Both the position numbers and the translations under genes were made by a program. Of a stretch of DNA of 64,000 nucleotides, positions 27,129-36,697 are shown piece by piece. The notes under the pieces were generated by a model. The model did not search any database, was not told the DNA's origin, and saw nothing but the letters and a program-made list of their open reading frames with translations. The number at the start of each line of letters is the position of its first letter. The stretch's first letter is position 1. Source of the stretch: JALHNI01 sp965229305 (GTDB taxonomy: Bacteria > Acidobacteriota > Terriglobia > Bryobacterales > Bryobacteraceae); contig CBDDIZ010000038.1 in the NCBI GenBank assembly GCA_965229305.1, forward strand, positions 248,001 through 312,000, written 5' to 3'.

Positions 27129-28580
27129 TTGCCCCCTCGCGTCCGTTCCGTCATCACTGCGTTGTTGGCCTTACCGGTCATTTATGCGCTCTATTTCCAT
27201 GCGCTCAATGGCGTGGGAATGATTGAGCCGGATGAGCCCCGGTATCAGTCGATTGGACGGGAGATGGCGACTTCGGGCGATTGGATCACGCCGCGGCTTT
27301 GGGGCGTGGAATGGTTCGAGAAGCCGGCCTTGCTGTATTGGCTGATCGCGCTGGGAACCAAGGCGGGCTTCCCAATGGAGTTAGCCGGGCGGTTGCCGGT
27401 GGCACTGGTGAGCCTGGGCTTTGCCGTGTTCTTCTACTGGCGATCACGCCGTTTGTTCGGCGAGATGGTGGCGCGTTACGCGACCGCCGTGCTCGCGACT
27501 TCCGCGGGCTGGATCGCCTATTCGCACTTTGCGGTGACGGACCTGCCGCTTTCGGTGTGCTTTGGCGCGGCGATGCTGCTGTTTCTGGAGTGGCTCAAGG
27601 GCGGGTCGCAACGGCTGTTGTGCGCGGCCGGCGTCTGCTGGGGCCTGGCGATTCTCGCCAAAGGACTGGTGCCCATCGCGCTCGCGCTACCCGTGGTTTG
27701 GTTTGCGCGGCACCGTTGGCCGGAACTCTGGAAACCAGCGTTGGCAGCCGCCGTGGTGGCCTTGCCCTGGTATGTAGCCTGTTACGCGGCGAATGGCTGG
27801 GTGTTTCTGGACGTGTTCATTGTGCGGCAGCATTTCGGACGTTTCGCCAATGAGGGATTGAAGCACGGGCAGCCGTTCTGGTTTTATGTGCCGGTTCTTT
27901 TCGGACTGTTGTTCCCCTGGTCGCCGGCGCTGTTCTCCGCGATGCGGAAAGATTCCGTGAAGGACGTCTCGCGACAGTACCTGGTGGCGTGGCTGCTGTG
28001 GACGCTGGTCTTCTTCTCGCTGTTCCTCAACAAGCTGCCAGGCTACATTCTGCCGTTACTGCCGGCGGCGGCTTTGCTGATCGCGCTGGCGCTGGACGAA
28101 GTGAACCGCGCTTACTTTGCGTTGATCGCGGGAGCGGCGTTGCTGGGTCTGCTGCCACTGCTGCCGGACGCGCTGCCTGTGGCGCTGGCGGACGGGTTCA
28201 CGCACATTCCCTTCGCGCAGCTGCCCTGGCGCTATGTCCTGGTGGGCGTAGCCGGTGCGGTCTTCGTGTTTCGACATGAGTATTCTACGTCGCGAATGGC
28301 GGCGGTGCTGTTGCTCGCGGTGGGCATGGTAGCCGGTGTGGCGTATCTGAAGCGCGAGGCGTTTCCGAAGCTCGAGGAGCAGATTTCGGCGCGCCGGCTG
28401 TGGCGCGGGATCGCGCCGCGACGGTCCGAAATTTGCATGGGCAACATGGAACGTCGCTGGCGCTATGGGCTCAATTACTACGCGGTGAAGCCGCTGCCGG
28501 ACTGCCTGGTCGCCGATAAGCCGGTGATCCTGGAGCAGCGCGGCGGCGATCGTCCGTTACCCTGGATCAAGGTGCCATGA
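27129..28580 (+). CDS. ArnT-like GT39/PMT_2 glycosyltransferase
   Basis: A 483-residue polytopic protein, start taken as TTG 27129; longer frames upstream run through the HIT-like gene antisense. The N-terminal loop motif MIEPDEPRYQSIGREMATSGDWITPRLWGVEWFEKP is the acidic lipid-phosphate-sugar site of GT39 enzymes (ArnT and relatives). About 11 TM helices follow, with a loop containing PFWFYVPVLFGLLFPWSPAL and NKLPGYILPLLPAAALL. It probably moves a sugar from a polyprenyl phosphate to an envelope lipid or protein. Its stop overlaps the antiporter start as ATGA. Confidence 0.85.
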   Translation: MPPRVRSVITALLALPVIYALYFHALNGVGMIEPDEPRYQSIGREMATSGDWITPRLWGVEWFEKPALLYWLIALGTKAGFPMELAGRLPVALVSLGFAVFFYWRSRRLFGEMVARYATAVLATSAGWIAYSHFAVTDLPLSVCFGAAMLLFLEWLKGGSQRLLCAAGVCWGLAILAKGLVPIALALPVVWFARHRWPELWKPALAAAVVALPWYVACYAANGWVFLDVFIVRQHFGRFANEGLKHGQPFWFYVPVLFGLLFPWSPALFSAMRKDSVKDVSRQYLVAWLLWTLVFFSLFLNKLPGYILPLLPAAALLIALALDEVNRAYFALIAGAALLGLLPLLPDALPVALADGFTHIPFAQLPWRYVLVGVAGAVFVFRHEYSTSRMAAVLLLAVGMVAGVAYLKREAFPKLEEQISARRLWRGIAPRRSEICMGNMERRWRYGLNYYAVKPLPDCLVADKPVILEQRGGDRPLPWIKVP

Positions 28581-30178
28581 ACGCTGTCGAGCAGTTTCTC
28601 GCCTTGATGACCGCCGCGATGGTGATTGCGGCCGTCGCCAAGCGATTTGACCTTCCCTACCCTCTCGCCCTGGTGATCGGCGGCCTCGGACTGAGCCTGA
28701 TTCCGGAGTTGCCCGCCGTCCATCTCGACCCGGAGATTGTCTTCTTCCTCTTTCTGCCGCCGGTGCTGAGCGAGGCCGCCTACTTCACTTCTTGGCGCGA
28801 TTTTTGGCGCTTCCGCCGGCCGATCCTCATGCTCGCCTTCGGTCTGGTGACCGTGACCACGTTGGTGGTGGCGGCGGTCTGCGCGTGGCTGATTCCGGGG
28901 ATGAGCTGGGTGGCAGGTTTGACGCTGGGGGCGATCGTTTCGCCGCCGGACGCCGCCGCGGCGACGTCCGTGATGCGTGGTCTGCGGCTGCCGCGCAGGA
29001 TCGTGCAGATTCTCGAAGGCGAGAGCCTGGTGAACGACGCTTCGGCACTGGTGCTTTATCGCTTCTCGGTGGCCGCCATTGTGACGGGCGCCTTTTCGGC
29101 CACCGAAGCGTCGATGACACTCGCCTGGGTGAGCATCGGGGGCATCGCGATCGGGTCGCTGGTGGGGTGGCTTTACGTGAAGCTCTTCCCCTATATTCGC
29201 GATCCCGAGGTGGAGATCCTGTCGACGCTCGCGGCCAGCTACGCCTGTTATTTCGCGGCGGAGGAGGTGCACGCCTCCGGGGTGCTTTCGACGGTGGCGG
29301 GCGGCATGATGCTCGGCTGGTACGCCCCCACGCTGTTCAGTTCGTCCATGCGGATGCGCGCCGTCGCCGTGTGGCAGAGCGTCATCTTTGTGGTGAATGC
29401 GCTGATCTTCATCCTGATCGGCTTGCAGTTGCCGACGGTGATGGCGGAGTTAGGCGGCTATCCGCCGCTCATGCTGGCGTGGTGGGCGGCTCTGGTGTGC
29501 GTGGCGGTAATCGGCATGAGGCTGGCGTGGGTCTTTACCGGCGCCTTTGTGCAGAAGTTTGTTTGGAAGTGCCCGGCCGGCGACAACGCGCCGGAAAGCA
29601 AAGGTCTGCTGGTGATCGGCTGGACCGGCTTGCGCGGCGTGGTGAGCCTCGCCGCGGCGCTCGCCCTGCCGCTCGAAACCGAGCATGGCCTGCCGTTCCC
29701 TTATCGCAGCCTGATTCTGTTTCTCACCTTTGTGGTGATTCTGGTGACGCTGCTGGTGCAAGGCTTCACGCTGCGTCCGCTGATCCGCTGGCTGGGGCTC
29801 GAGGCCGATCGCTCAAGCGAGGAAGAGACCTTGATGGCGCGCATGCACGCCGTGGAACGGGTGATCGACCGCATCGGGCTGTTCGAAGAAGAGGGGCAGA
29901 TTCCGCAGCCGGCCATCCAGCGCGTGCGGTCCTTCTTCGAGGACCGGCTCACCGGCCTTCGTGAGCAACTGAACCTCGAAACCGGTAACGACGATCCGGA
30001 GAATCCGGCCGAGTTCGTGTCTTTAGCGGAGCAGCGTTTGTGGTGGGAATTGGCCAAGGTAGAGCGTGAAGCCGTCCTCGAACTTCGCCGCTCGCAGCGG
30101 ATCGGCGATGAAGCAATGCGCGAAATCGAACGCGAGATCGACTTACTCGAAGCCCGGCTCGTGCCCCACACCACTTAG
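28577..30178 (+). CDS. CPA1-family Na+/H+ antiporter
   Basis: A 533-residue membrane protein with about 12 TM helices and a cytosolic tail of about 130 residues. The diagnostic motif ASPPDAAAATSVMRGLRLPRR then LEGESLVNDASALVLYRF (the N-D pair that binds the ion) sits at about 120-160. A second conserved loop GLRGVVSLAAALALP is near 350. The helical tail (from about 400) contains MARMHAVERVIDRIGLFEEEGQ and would be the regulatory part. Translationally coupled to the glycosyltransferase. Confidence 0.9.
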   Translation: MNAVEQFLALMTAAMVIAAVAKRFDLPYPLALVIGGLGLSLIPELPAVHLDPEIVFFLFLPPVLSEAAYFTSWRDFWRFRRPILMLAFGLVTVTTLVVAAVCAWLIPGMSWVAGLTLGAIVSPPDAAAATSVMRGLRLPRRIVQILEGESLVNDASALVLYRFSVAAIVTGAFSATEASMTLAWVSIGGIAIGSLVGWLYVKLFPYIRDPEVEILSTLAASYACYFAAEEVHASGVLSTVAGGMMLGWYAPTLFSSSMRMRAVAVWQSVIFVVNALIFILIGLQLPTVMAELGGYPPLMLAWWAALVCVAVIGMRLAWVFTGAFVQKFVWKCPAGDNAPESKGLLVIGWTGLRGVVSLAAALALPLETEHGLPFPYRSLILFLTFVVILVTLLVQGFTLRPLIRWLGLEADRSSEEETLMARMHAVERVIDRIGLFEEEGQIPQPAIQRVRSFFEDRLTGLREQLNLETGNDDPENPAEFVSLAEQRLWWELAKVEREAVLELRRSQRIGDEAMREIEREIDLLEARLVPHTT

Positions 30179-30194
30179 CCTCCATAATGGCTGA

Positions 30195-31451
30195 ATGCGC
30201 CTGACGCCATTGCTCTTCGCGGCCCTGCCGTTGTTCGCCCAAACGCCGCGCGATGCCCGAATTGCCGAAGCCGTCACGCGGCTGCATCCGAAGCTGGTGG
30301 AGTGCCGGCGGGAGTTCCACATGAACCCCGAGCTTTCGAACCGCGAGACGCGGACGGGGCGCGAGATTGCGGCGCGGCTGCGAGCCCTGAAGCTGGACGA
30401 GGTGCGGTATCCGGTGGCGGGCAACGGCGTGGTGGGCGTGCTGAAGGGCGCCAAACCGGGTCCGGTGGTGGCGTGGCGGGCCGACATCGACGCCCTGCCG
30501 ATCAACGAGACGCTGGACGTGCCCTACAAGTCCAGGAACGCCGGGGTGAAGCATGCGTGCGGGCATGACGCGCACATCACGGTGGGCTTAGGGTTGGCCG
30601 AGGTGCTCGCCGGGATGAGGACGGAAATTGCCGGGACCATTGTCTTTCTGTTCCAGCCGGCCGAGGAGGGTCCGCCGGAAAACGAGCCGGGCGGCGCGCC
30701 GCTCATGCTGAAGGAGGGCGCTTTGGCGAATCCGAAGCCGCAGGCGATCTTTGCCTATCACGTGCTCGGCGACTTCGACGCCGGGACGGTAGCTTACACG
30801 AACGGCGCGTTCATGGCGTCCGCCGATACCTTCGAGATCAAGTTCAAGGGCAAGAAGGCGCACGGTTCCACGCCACACAACGGGACCGACGCGGTGGTGA
30901 CCGCGGCCCAATGCATCGTCTCGCTGCAGACGATTCACGCGCGCCGGATCGACACGTCGCAGCCGACCGTGTTGACGATCGGGACGATCCATGGGGGAGA
31001 CCGGCACAATGTTATCGCCGACGAGGTGAAGGTGACCGGCACGCTCCGGACTTATAACGAGGGCGTGCGGGAGACGATCCGGACGATGATGCGGCAGACC
31101 CTGGGCGGCTGCACGTCGGCGTTCGGGGCGGATTATGAGTTGGCGTGGTCCACCAATACCTATCCACCGACGATTAACCACGCCCAATCGGTTGCTTTCG
31201 CCCGGCCGATTCTCGAGCGCGTGCTGGGCAAGGACAAGGTCGTCGAAACGAAGCCATTCATGGGCGCTGAGGATTTTTCCTACTATCTGAAGGAGATTCC
31301 AGGGGCGATGTTTTGGCTGGGTGTGCGGAATGCGAAGAAGGGTCTGACCAGCGGCATTCACACCGCGGAATTCGACATCGACGAGGACGCGCTCGACGTG
31401 GGGGTAAAGACCGGCGCGGCGATCCTGCTCGAATCCCTCGAGAAGAGGTAG
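30195..31451 (+). CDS. Secreted M20 amidohydrolase
   Basis: A 418-residue enzyme with a signal peptide (MRLTPLLFAALPLFAQ). M20D features: HMNPELSNRETRTG, ADIDALPINE, the metal ligands in HACGHDAHITVGL (about 116-128), FQPAEEG, and the C-terminal FMGAEDFSYYLKE. The dimerisation domain lies at about 205-320. Relatives hydrolyse N-acyl amino acids or indole-3-acetyl amides; the secretion signal suggests use of external amides. About 17 bp after the antiporter stop on the same strand. Confidence 0.9.
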   Translation: MRLTPLLFAALPLFAQTPRDARIAEAVTRLHPKLVECRREFHMNPELSNRETRTGREIAARLRALKLDEVRYPVAGNGVVGVLKGAKPGPVVAWRADIDALPINETLDVPYKSRNAGVKHACGHDAHITVGLGLAEVLAGMRTEIAGTIVFLFQPAEEGPPENEPGGAPLMLKEGALANPKPQAIFAYHVLGDFDAGTVAYTNGAFMASADTFEIKFKGKKAHGSTPHNGTDAVVTAAQCIVSLQTIHARRIDTSQPTVLTIGTIHGGDRHNVIADEVKVTGTLRTYNEGVRETIRTMMRQTLGGCTSAFGADYELAWSTNTYPPTINHAQSVAFARPILERVLGKDKVVETKPFMGAEDFSYYLKEIPGAMFWLGVRNAKKGLTSGIHTAEFDIDEDALDVGVKTGAAILLESLEKR

Positions 31452-31555
31452 CCCCTTCCCCGAAAGCGTGGAAAAAACAACCGCCGCGTGGATCTTTTGC
31501 GGGGATTGGCGAGCAAATGGGGCGCCGAAGGGCTACTCTTTCAAATGGAGTTTTC

Positions 31556-33979
31556 ATGAACTACTTCAGTCGTGTAGTGGCCGGATGGTTGTTGACTGCG
31601 TTGGTGACCGTGGCGCAAACGGTTCCCGACCGTTTCATTGTGGAACTGAGCGAAGAGCCCCTGGGGGCCGCCGTCCGCACGAAGGGTAAGAGCGCCTTAG
31701 CCGAACGGCATCAGGCAATTCTGAGCGAACAAGCCCGCGCGCGGGCCGCCGTGCAGGCCAATCGCGGCCGGGTGCTCACGACGGTGGACAGTCTCATGAA
31801 CGCGTTGATCGTGAAGCTGCCGTCGGAGGATTCGGCAGCTCTCGCGACCGTGCCCGGCGTGAAGCGCATCTATCCGGTGCGCAAAGTGAAGAAAGCGTTG
31901 AATCGGGCGTTGGCCCTGCATTCGGTGCCGCAGGCCTGGACGATGGTGGGCGGCGAAGACAAAGCCGGCGCCGGGGTGAAGATCGCGATTCTCGATACCG
32001 GCATCACGCCGACGCATCCAGGCTTCCAGGACGCGTCGCTGAAGTTGCCTGCGGGTTTTCCGGCCGCCTCCTCGCCCAAAAACCTGACGCTCACCAACAA
32101 CAAGATCATCGTCGCGCGCAGCTACGAGGACATTTACGAGTTGGACGAGCCGGACGATGCCACCGATCGCGATGGCCACGGCACGGCGGTCGCGATGTGC
32201 GCGGCCGGGGTGCGCAACACGGGGCCGCTGGCGACGATCACCGGTGTGGCGCCCAAAGCCTGGATTGGCGGCTACAAGATTGTGCCGCTGAACACGGGCG
32301 AAGCGGCGGAAGACGTGATTCTGAAGGCGATGGACGATGCGCTAGCCGACGGCATGGACATCATCAACCTGAGCTTCGGTTCGCCGTTCGCTTTCGGCAC
32401 GGGACCGGACTTGTTGCCCGGCGTGGCCTTTGAACGACTGAAATCGTTTGGGGTGATGGTGTTCGTGGCGGCGGGCAACGATGGCCCGGGGGCGAACACG
32501 ATGGGCGACTTCGCCAGCCAGCCGTCGGTGATCGCCGTCGGTTCGACGCGCAATGACCGTACCTTTACCGACAGCGTGATCGCCAATGGCACGACGTATC
32601 GGGCGTTCGCGGGCACCGGTCCCGCGCCCGCGGCGGGCGTGAAGGCAACGGTATACGACGTGACGGCGACCGATCCCACGGGCTTCCTGTGCTCTCCCCT
32701 CGGCGCGGGCACGGCCACCGGCAAGATTGCCCTGATTCTGCGCGGCGTCTGCACGTTCGAGGAGAAGCTGAACAATGCGAAAGCCGGCGGCGCCGTGGCG
32801 GCGCTGCTCTACACGGATGCACCGCGGCCGGATGCCTTCGCCCCGTCGGTGGGCACGGCGACGCTGCCCGCGGTACTGGTGAGCTACGGCGACGGCGTCG
32901 CGATTAAAGCGGCGGTGCAGCAGAATCCGGCCTTGGTGGTGGAACTGCCCTTCAAGCAAAGTGCATTCTCTCAGGACTACCGCCAGACCTCGGCCTTCTC
33001 GAGCCGCGGACCGACGTATGACTTCCGCATCAAGCCCGATCTCTCCGCCACCGGCGGCGCAATTTACACCGCCACCCAGAAGATTGACGATGAAGGCGAG
33101 AGTTACTCGAGCGACGGCTACATTCTGATCGACGGCACGAGCTTCGCCTCGCCGATCGCCGCGGGAGCGGCCGCGGTGCTGAAGGCGGCTCGACCGGGTT
33201 TAACCGTGGACCAATATAGTTCGCTGCTGATCAACGGCGCCACGCCGTTCTTCGTGGATGGCGGTCCGCTGGTAGAACGCGTGCAGCGCACCGGCGCCGG
33301 CATGCTGAATCTGGCGACGTCGCTGCACAATAGCGCCACCATTTACCCGACGTCGCTGACGTTCGGCGTCGGCACCGGCGTGATGGCGGGAGCGCTCTCG
33401 GGCCATCTGGATCAGTTTGCGATCACCAACATCGGCCGCACGGCGGATACGTTTAAGGTGAAGTCGATTCCTTATGACTCCGCGCCGCCGCTGCAGTTCG
33501 ACAGTGTGTCGTCCAGCCTGCAGCCCCAAAGCGAATATACGCTGACGCTCAACCCGGGCCAGACCAAGACGCTGTATGCGTTCTGGACGGCCCGCCTACC
33601 GCGCGGCGAATACCAGGGGCAGATTCTGGTGCAAGGCAACAACAGCGCCACGCTGACACCCTATTGGTACGGCGCGCCGACGTCGATCCCGCGGCAGGTG
33701 TTCGAGCTGAACCCGCCCGGAACCACGGCCCGGGCGAGTTCGACCTACTTGCTGTACGTACGCATCACGGACGACGCTGGCTTGCCCGTGCTGACCAACG
33801 CCGCGTTGCGCTTCTCGGGGACGGCGTCCACCGGCGCAACGATTGACTTATTGCCCGACCTCGCGTTTCCCGACTTACGAGTGATTCGCCTGCGCGTGGC
33901 CAGCACGTCACGGACGAATACCTTCACTTACTCCTTCGGAGACGTAACTTCGATTACGCACACAATCACCGTTCCCTAA
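31556..33979 (+). CDS. Secreted S8 subtilisin-like protease with PA domain
   Basis: An 807-residue protease; ATG 31556 begins the signal peptide (about 1-20), so the longer upstream frame is rejected. An I9-type propeptide is at about 22-110. Catalytic residues: Asp in VKIAILDTGITPTHPGF (near 150), His in DRDGHGTAVAMCAAG (near 205) and Ser in DGTSFASPIAAGAAAV (near 527). A protease-associated insert (about 360-450; GKIALILRGVCTFEEKLNNAKAGGAVAALLY) splits the catalytic domain. The last 270 residues are beta-rich Ig/fibronectin-like. Probably exported for protein scavenging. Confidence 0.92.
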   Translation: MNYFSRVVAGWLLTALVTVAQTVPDRFIVELSEEPLGAAVRTKGKSALAERHQAILSEQARARAAVQANRGRVLTTVDSLMNALIVKLPSEDSAALATVPGVKRIYPVRKVKKALNRALALHSVPQAWTMVGGEDKAGAGVKIAILDTGITPTHPGFQDASLKLPAGFPAASSPKNLTLTNNKIIVARSYEDIYELDEPDDATDRDGHGTAVAMCAAGVRNTGPLATITGVAPKAWIGGYKIVPLNTGEAAEDVILKAMDDALADGMDIINLSFGSPFAFGTGPDLLPGVAFERLKSFGVMVFVAAGNDGPGANTMGDFASQPSVIAVGSTRNDRTFTDSVIANGTTYRAFAGTGPAPAAGVKATVYDVTATDPTGFLCSPLGAGTATGKIALILRGVCTFEEKLNNAKAGGAVAALLYTDAPRPDAFAPSVGTATLPAVLVSYGDGVAIKAAVQQNPALVVELPFKQSAFSQDYRQTSAFSSRGPTYDFRIKPDLSATGGAIYTATQKIDDEGESYSSDGYILIDGTSFASPIAAGAAAVLKAARPGLTVDQYSSLLINGATPFFVDGGPLVERVQRTGAGMLNLATSLHNSATIYPTSLTFGVGTGVMAGALSGHLDQFAITNIGRTADTFKVKSIPYDSAPPLQFDSVSSSLQPQSEYTLTLNPGQTKTLYAFWTARLPRGEYQGQILVQGNNSATLTPYWYGAPTSIPRQVFELNPPGTTARASSTYLLYVRITDDAGLPVLTNAALRFSGTASTGATIDLLPDLAFPDLRVIRLRVASTSRTNTFTYSFGDVTSITHTITVP

Positions 33980-33994
33980 GGAAGCCTGCCATTT

Positions 33995-34924
33995 ATGAGA
34001 ACGCTGTTTCTCCTCGCCTGCGGACTGGGCGCGTACGCCCAGTCCACCGCCGTCAAAATGGGCTACAGCCCCCAGGACCGCGTCCTGATGGTTCATGCGG
34101 ACGACCTCGGCATGTCGCACACGGTGAACGTTGCCAGCATGGAAGCTTTCCGGCAAGGTCTGGTGACCTCGGCCAGCGTCATGGTTCCCTGCCCCTGGTT
34201 TCTCGAGATTGCGAACTTCGCAAAAGAGCACCCGGAGTTCGACATCGGCCTGCACCTGACGCTGACCAGCGAATGGAAGAAGTATCGCTGGGGTCCGGTG
34301 GCGTCGAAGGACAAAGTGCCCGGCCTGATGGATCCCGAAGGCTATCTATGGCGCGATGTCCGTTCGGTGGCCACGCACGCCACGGCGGCCGAGGTCGAAA
34401 CCGAGTTACGAGCTCAGATTGAGAAGGCGCTCGCCACCGGCTGGAAGCCGTCTCATCTCGATACGCACATGGGAACACTCTACGCGCGGGTGGATTACTG
34501 GGAGGTGTACGCGAAGCTGGGTCGCGAGTACAATCTGCCGGTGATGCTGATGCGGCCCACTCCCGAGACCATGGCCGAAGCCGCCAAGGACGGTTATCCA
34601 ATCACCGGGCCCATGCTCGAACAGAAAGAGCGCGAGGGCTTCGTCCTGCTGGATTATCTGGTGACGGGCGTCCCCGGCCGCAACTTAGCGGAGCGGCGCG
34701 GTGCCTATCAGAAGTTACTCCGCAACTTGAAGCCCGGCGTCACGATGCTGATCGTCCACCTGGGCATCAATGACGAAGAGCTCAAGAACATCACCAACTC
34801 GTGGGAAGCCCGCTGGGCCGACTACCGCTACTTCACGGACCCCGAAACGCGCGATCTAATGAAAGAGCTCGGCTTGAAGCAAACCACCTGGGGAGCGATG
34901 AGCCGCGTGGCCAAGATGCGTTAG
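33995..34924 (+). CDS. Secreted YdjC/ChbG-like deacetylase
   Basis: A 309-residue protein with a short signal peptide (MRTLFLLACGLGAYAQ). The YdjC fold is shown by VLMVHADDLGMSHTVN (metal Asp pair, about 29-44), FDIGLHLTLTSEW (His), and HLDTHMGTLY (His). Known relatives deacetylate chito-oligosaccharides. It follows the protease by 15 bp and precedes the quinone oxidoreductase by 16 bp, so these are probably co-transcribed although unrelated in pathway. Confidence 0.85.
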   Translation: MRTLFLLACGLGAYAQSTAVKMGYSPQDRVLMVHADDLGMSHTVNVASMEAFRQGLVTSASVMVPCPWFLEIANFAKEHPEFDIGLHLTLTSEWKKYRWGPVASKDKVPGLMDPEGYLWRDVRSVATHATAAEVETELRAQIEKALATGWKPSHLDTHMGTLYARVDYWEVYAKLGREYNLPVMLMRPTPETMAEAAKDGYPITGPMLEQKEREGFVLLDYLVTGVPGRNLAERRGAYQKLLRNLKPGVTMLIVHLGINDEELKNITNSWEARWADYRYFTDPETRDLMKELGLKQTTWGAMSRVAKMR

Positions 34925-34940
34925 GACAGGAGGGCGCCCA

Positions 34941-35906
34941 ATGAAGGCGTGGCAGGTGGAAGCGTGGGGTGAGCCGAGCTCGATGAAACTGGGCGAGGCG
35001 GCGATCGGCGAACCAGGCGTGGGCCAGATTCGCCTGCGGCATCATGCCGCCGGGCTGAACTTCTTCGACTTATTGCAGGTGCGAGGCCAGTACCAGAACA
35101 AGCCGCCGTTTCCGTTTACGCCGGGGGCCGAAGCGGCCGGCGTGGTGGAAGCGGTCGGCTTGGGCGTAACGCGCTTCCGCGTGGGCGACCGAGTGATGGC
35201 GCTGTGCCTGCAGAACGGCTTTAGCGCCGGATCCATCGTGCCGGAGACCCACGTCTTTGACCTGCCTGAGACTTGGTCCTTCTCCGAAGGCGCGGCGTAT
35301 CCGATCGTCTATCACACGGGCTGGTATGCGCTGCATCGCCGGGCGCGGTTGAAGAAAGGCGAGACGCTGCTGGTGCACGCCGGCGCCAGCGGCGTGGGCA
35401 TGGCCGCGATTCAGATCGGCAAGGCGCTGGGGGCGCGCGTACTGGCCACAGCGTCCACCGAAGCGAAGCGGGCGTTTGCCGCGTCGGCCGGGGCCGACGA
35501 AACGATCGACTACACTCAAGCCGGGTGGCCGGACGAGGTGAAGCGCCTGACAGCCGGTCGTGGCGCCGACGTGATCTATGACCCCGTCGGCGGCGACGCC
35601 TTTGATCTATCCACCAAGTGCATCGCGAGCGAAGGACGCCTGCTCGTGATCGGCTTTGCTTCCGGCCGTATACCCACCATCGCCGCCAATCGAATCCTGA
35701 TCAAGAACTTCGATGTCATCGGCGCAGTGTGGGGCGGATTCGCCATTCCCCGCCCTGACTATCTGGCCGAGGCGCAGGCGGCCCTCGTCAACTTCGCGCT
35801 AAAGCCGTCGATTTCGCGAGAGTATGCTTTCGAAGAACTGGTGACGGCGCTCGAGGACTTGGACCATCGGCGCGTGACGGGAAAGGCGGTATTGTTAGTC
35901 CCATGA
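34941..35906 (+). CDS. Zinc-independent quinone oxidoreductase (MDR family)
   Basis: A 321-residue enzyme of the QOR type: N-terminal GroES-like domain (GQIRLRHHAAGLNFFDLLQVRGQY, FPFTPGAEAAGVVEAVG), NADPH-binding GASGVGMAAIQIGKALGARVLATAS near 150, and the C-terminal region GRIPTIAANRILIKNFDVIG. Zinc-ligand cysteines are absent, as in NADPH:quinone reductases. A ribosome site AGGAGG sits 10 bp before the ATG. Overlaps the next gene as ATGA. Confidence 0.9.
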   Translation: MKAWQVEAWGEPSSMKLGEAAIGEPGVGQIRLRHHAAGLNFFDLLQVRGQYQNKPPFPFTPGAEAAGVVEAVGLGVTRFRVGDRVMALCLQNGFSAGSIVPETHVFDLPETWSFSEGAAYPIVYHTGWYALHRRARLKKGETLLVHAGASGVGMAAIQIGKALGARVLATASTEAKRAFAASAGADETIDYTQAGWPDEVKRLTAGRGADVIYDPVGGDAFDLSTKCIASEGRLLVIGFASGRIPTIAANRILIKNFDVIGAVWGGFAIPRPDYLAEAQAALVNFALKPSISREYAFEELVTALEDLDHRRVTGKAVLLVP

Positions 35907-36697
35907 GATTGCTTCTCGCCCTCACGCTAGCGCTCAGCGCCGCGGCGCAAACCCGCGTGGGACCGGCGAAGGGGCATCTGGTCATCGCCGGCGGCGGCGA
36001 CCTCGGACCGGAGATCGTCAACCGCTTCATCGACCTCGCCGGAGGACCGGAGGCCAAGATCGTGATCATCCCCACCGCGGACGATCGCGACACTTTCCCG
36101 GCCGACTACGCCGAGACGAGCATCCTCGCCAAAGCCGGCGCCAAGCACGTCACGATGCTGCATACGCGGAACAAAGCCGACTCCGACACCGACTCCTTCG
36201 TGGCGTCCATCCAGCAAGCCAGCGGCGTCTGGTTCCCCGGTGGCCGTCATTGGCGGCTGGTGGACTCTTACCTCGGCACGCGCGTCCATCGGGAGTTGCA
36301 TGCATTGCTGGCCCGCGGCGGAGTGATCGGCGGCACCTCGGCCGGCGCCACCATCCAGGGCTCTTTCCTGGTGCGCGGGGCGCGCGCCGGAAACACGATC
36401 ATGGTGGACACGGTTTATCAGACGGGGCTCGGATTTCTGCGCGGCGTCGCCATCGATCAGCATCTGCTCATCCGCAAACGCGAGCGAGACCTGCTACCCG
36501 TGGTGGAGAAGCATCCCGAACTCCTCGGAATCGGGATCGACGAAGGCACCGCCATCATCGTCACCGGCGATGAGGCCGAGGTGGTGGGCGTGAGCAAAGT
36601 TGCCATCTACGAACACGCCAAGCCCACGTTCCGTTTCCTCTCCGCCGGCGACCGTTTCGATCTCGCCCGCCGCGTGAAGCTTACTGGGGATCGGTGA
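35903..36697 (+). CDS. Secreted cyanophycinase-like S51 peptidase
   Basis: A 264-residue protein with a signal peptide (MRLLLALTLALSAAAQ). Cyanophycinase features: KGHLVIAGGGDLGPEIVNRFIDLAGG, IVIIPTADDRD, VWFPGGRHWRLVD, and the nucleophile serine in GGTSAGATIQGS (about 145-156), then GLGFLRGVAIDQHLLIRKRERDL. Extracellular forms let bacteria use cyanophycin or related dipeptides. Translationally coupled to the oxidoreductase; its end overlaps the convergent gene by 17 bp. Confidence 0.88.
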   Translation: MRLLLALTLALSAAAQTRVGPAKGHLVIAGGGDLGPEIVNRFIDLAGGPEAKIVIIPTADDRDTFPADYAETSILAKAGAKHVTMLHTRNKADSDTDSFVASIQQASGVWFPGGRHWRLVDSYLGTRVHRELHALLARGGVIGGTSAGATIQGSFLVRGARAGNTIMVDTVYQTGLGFLRGVAIDQHLLIRKRERDLLPVVEKHPELLGIGIDEGTAIIVTGDEAEVVGVSKVAIYEHAKPTFRFLSAGDRFDLARRVKLTGDR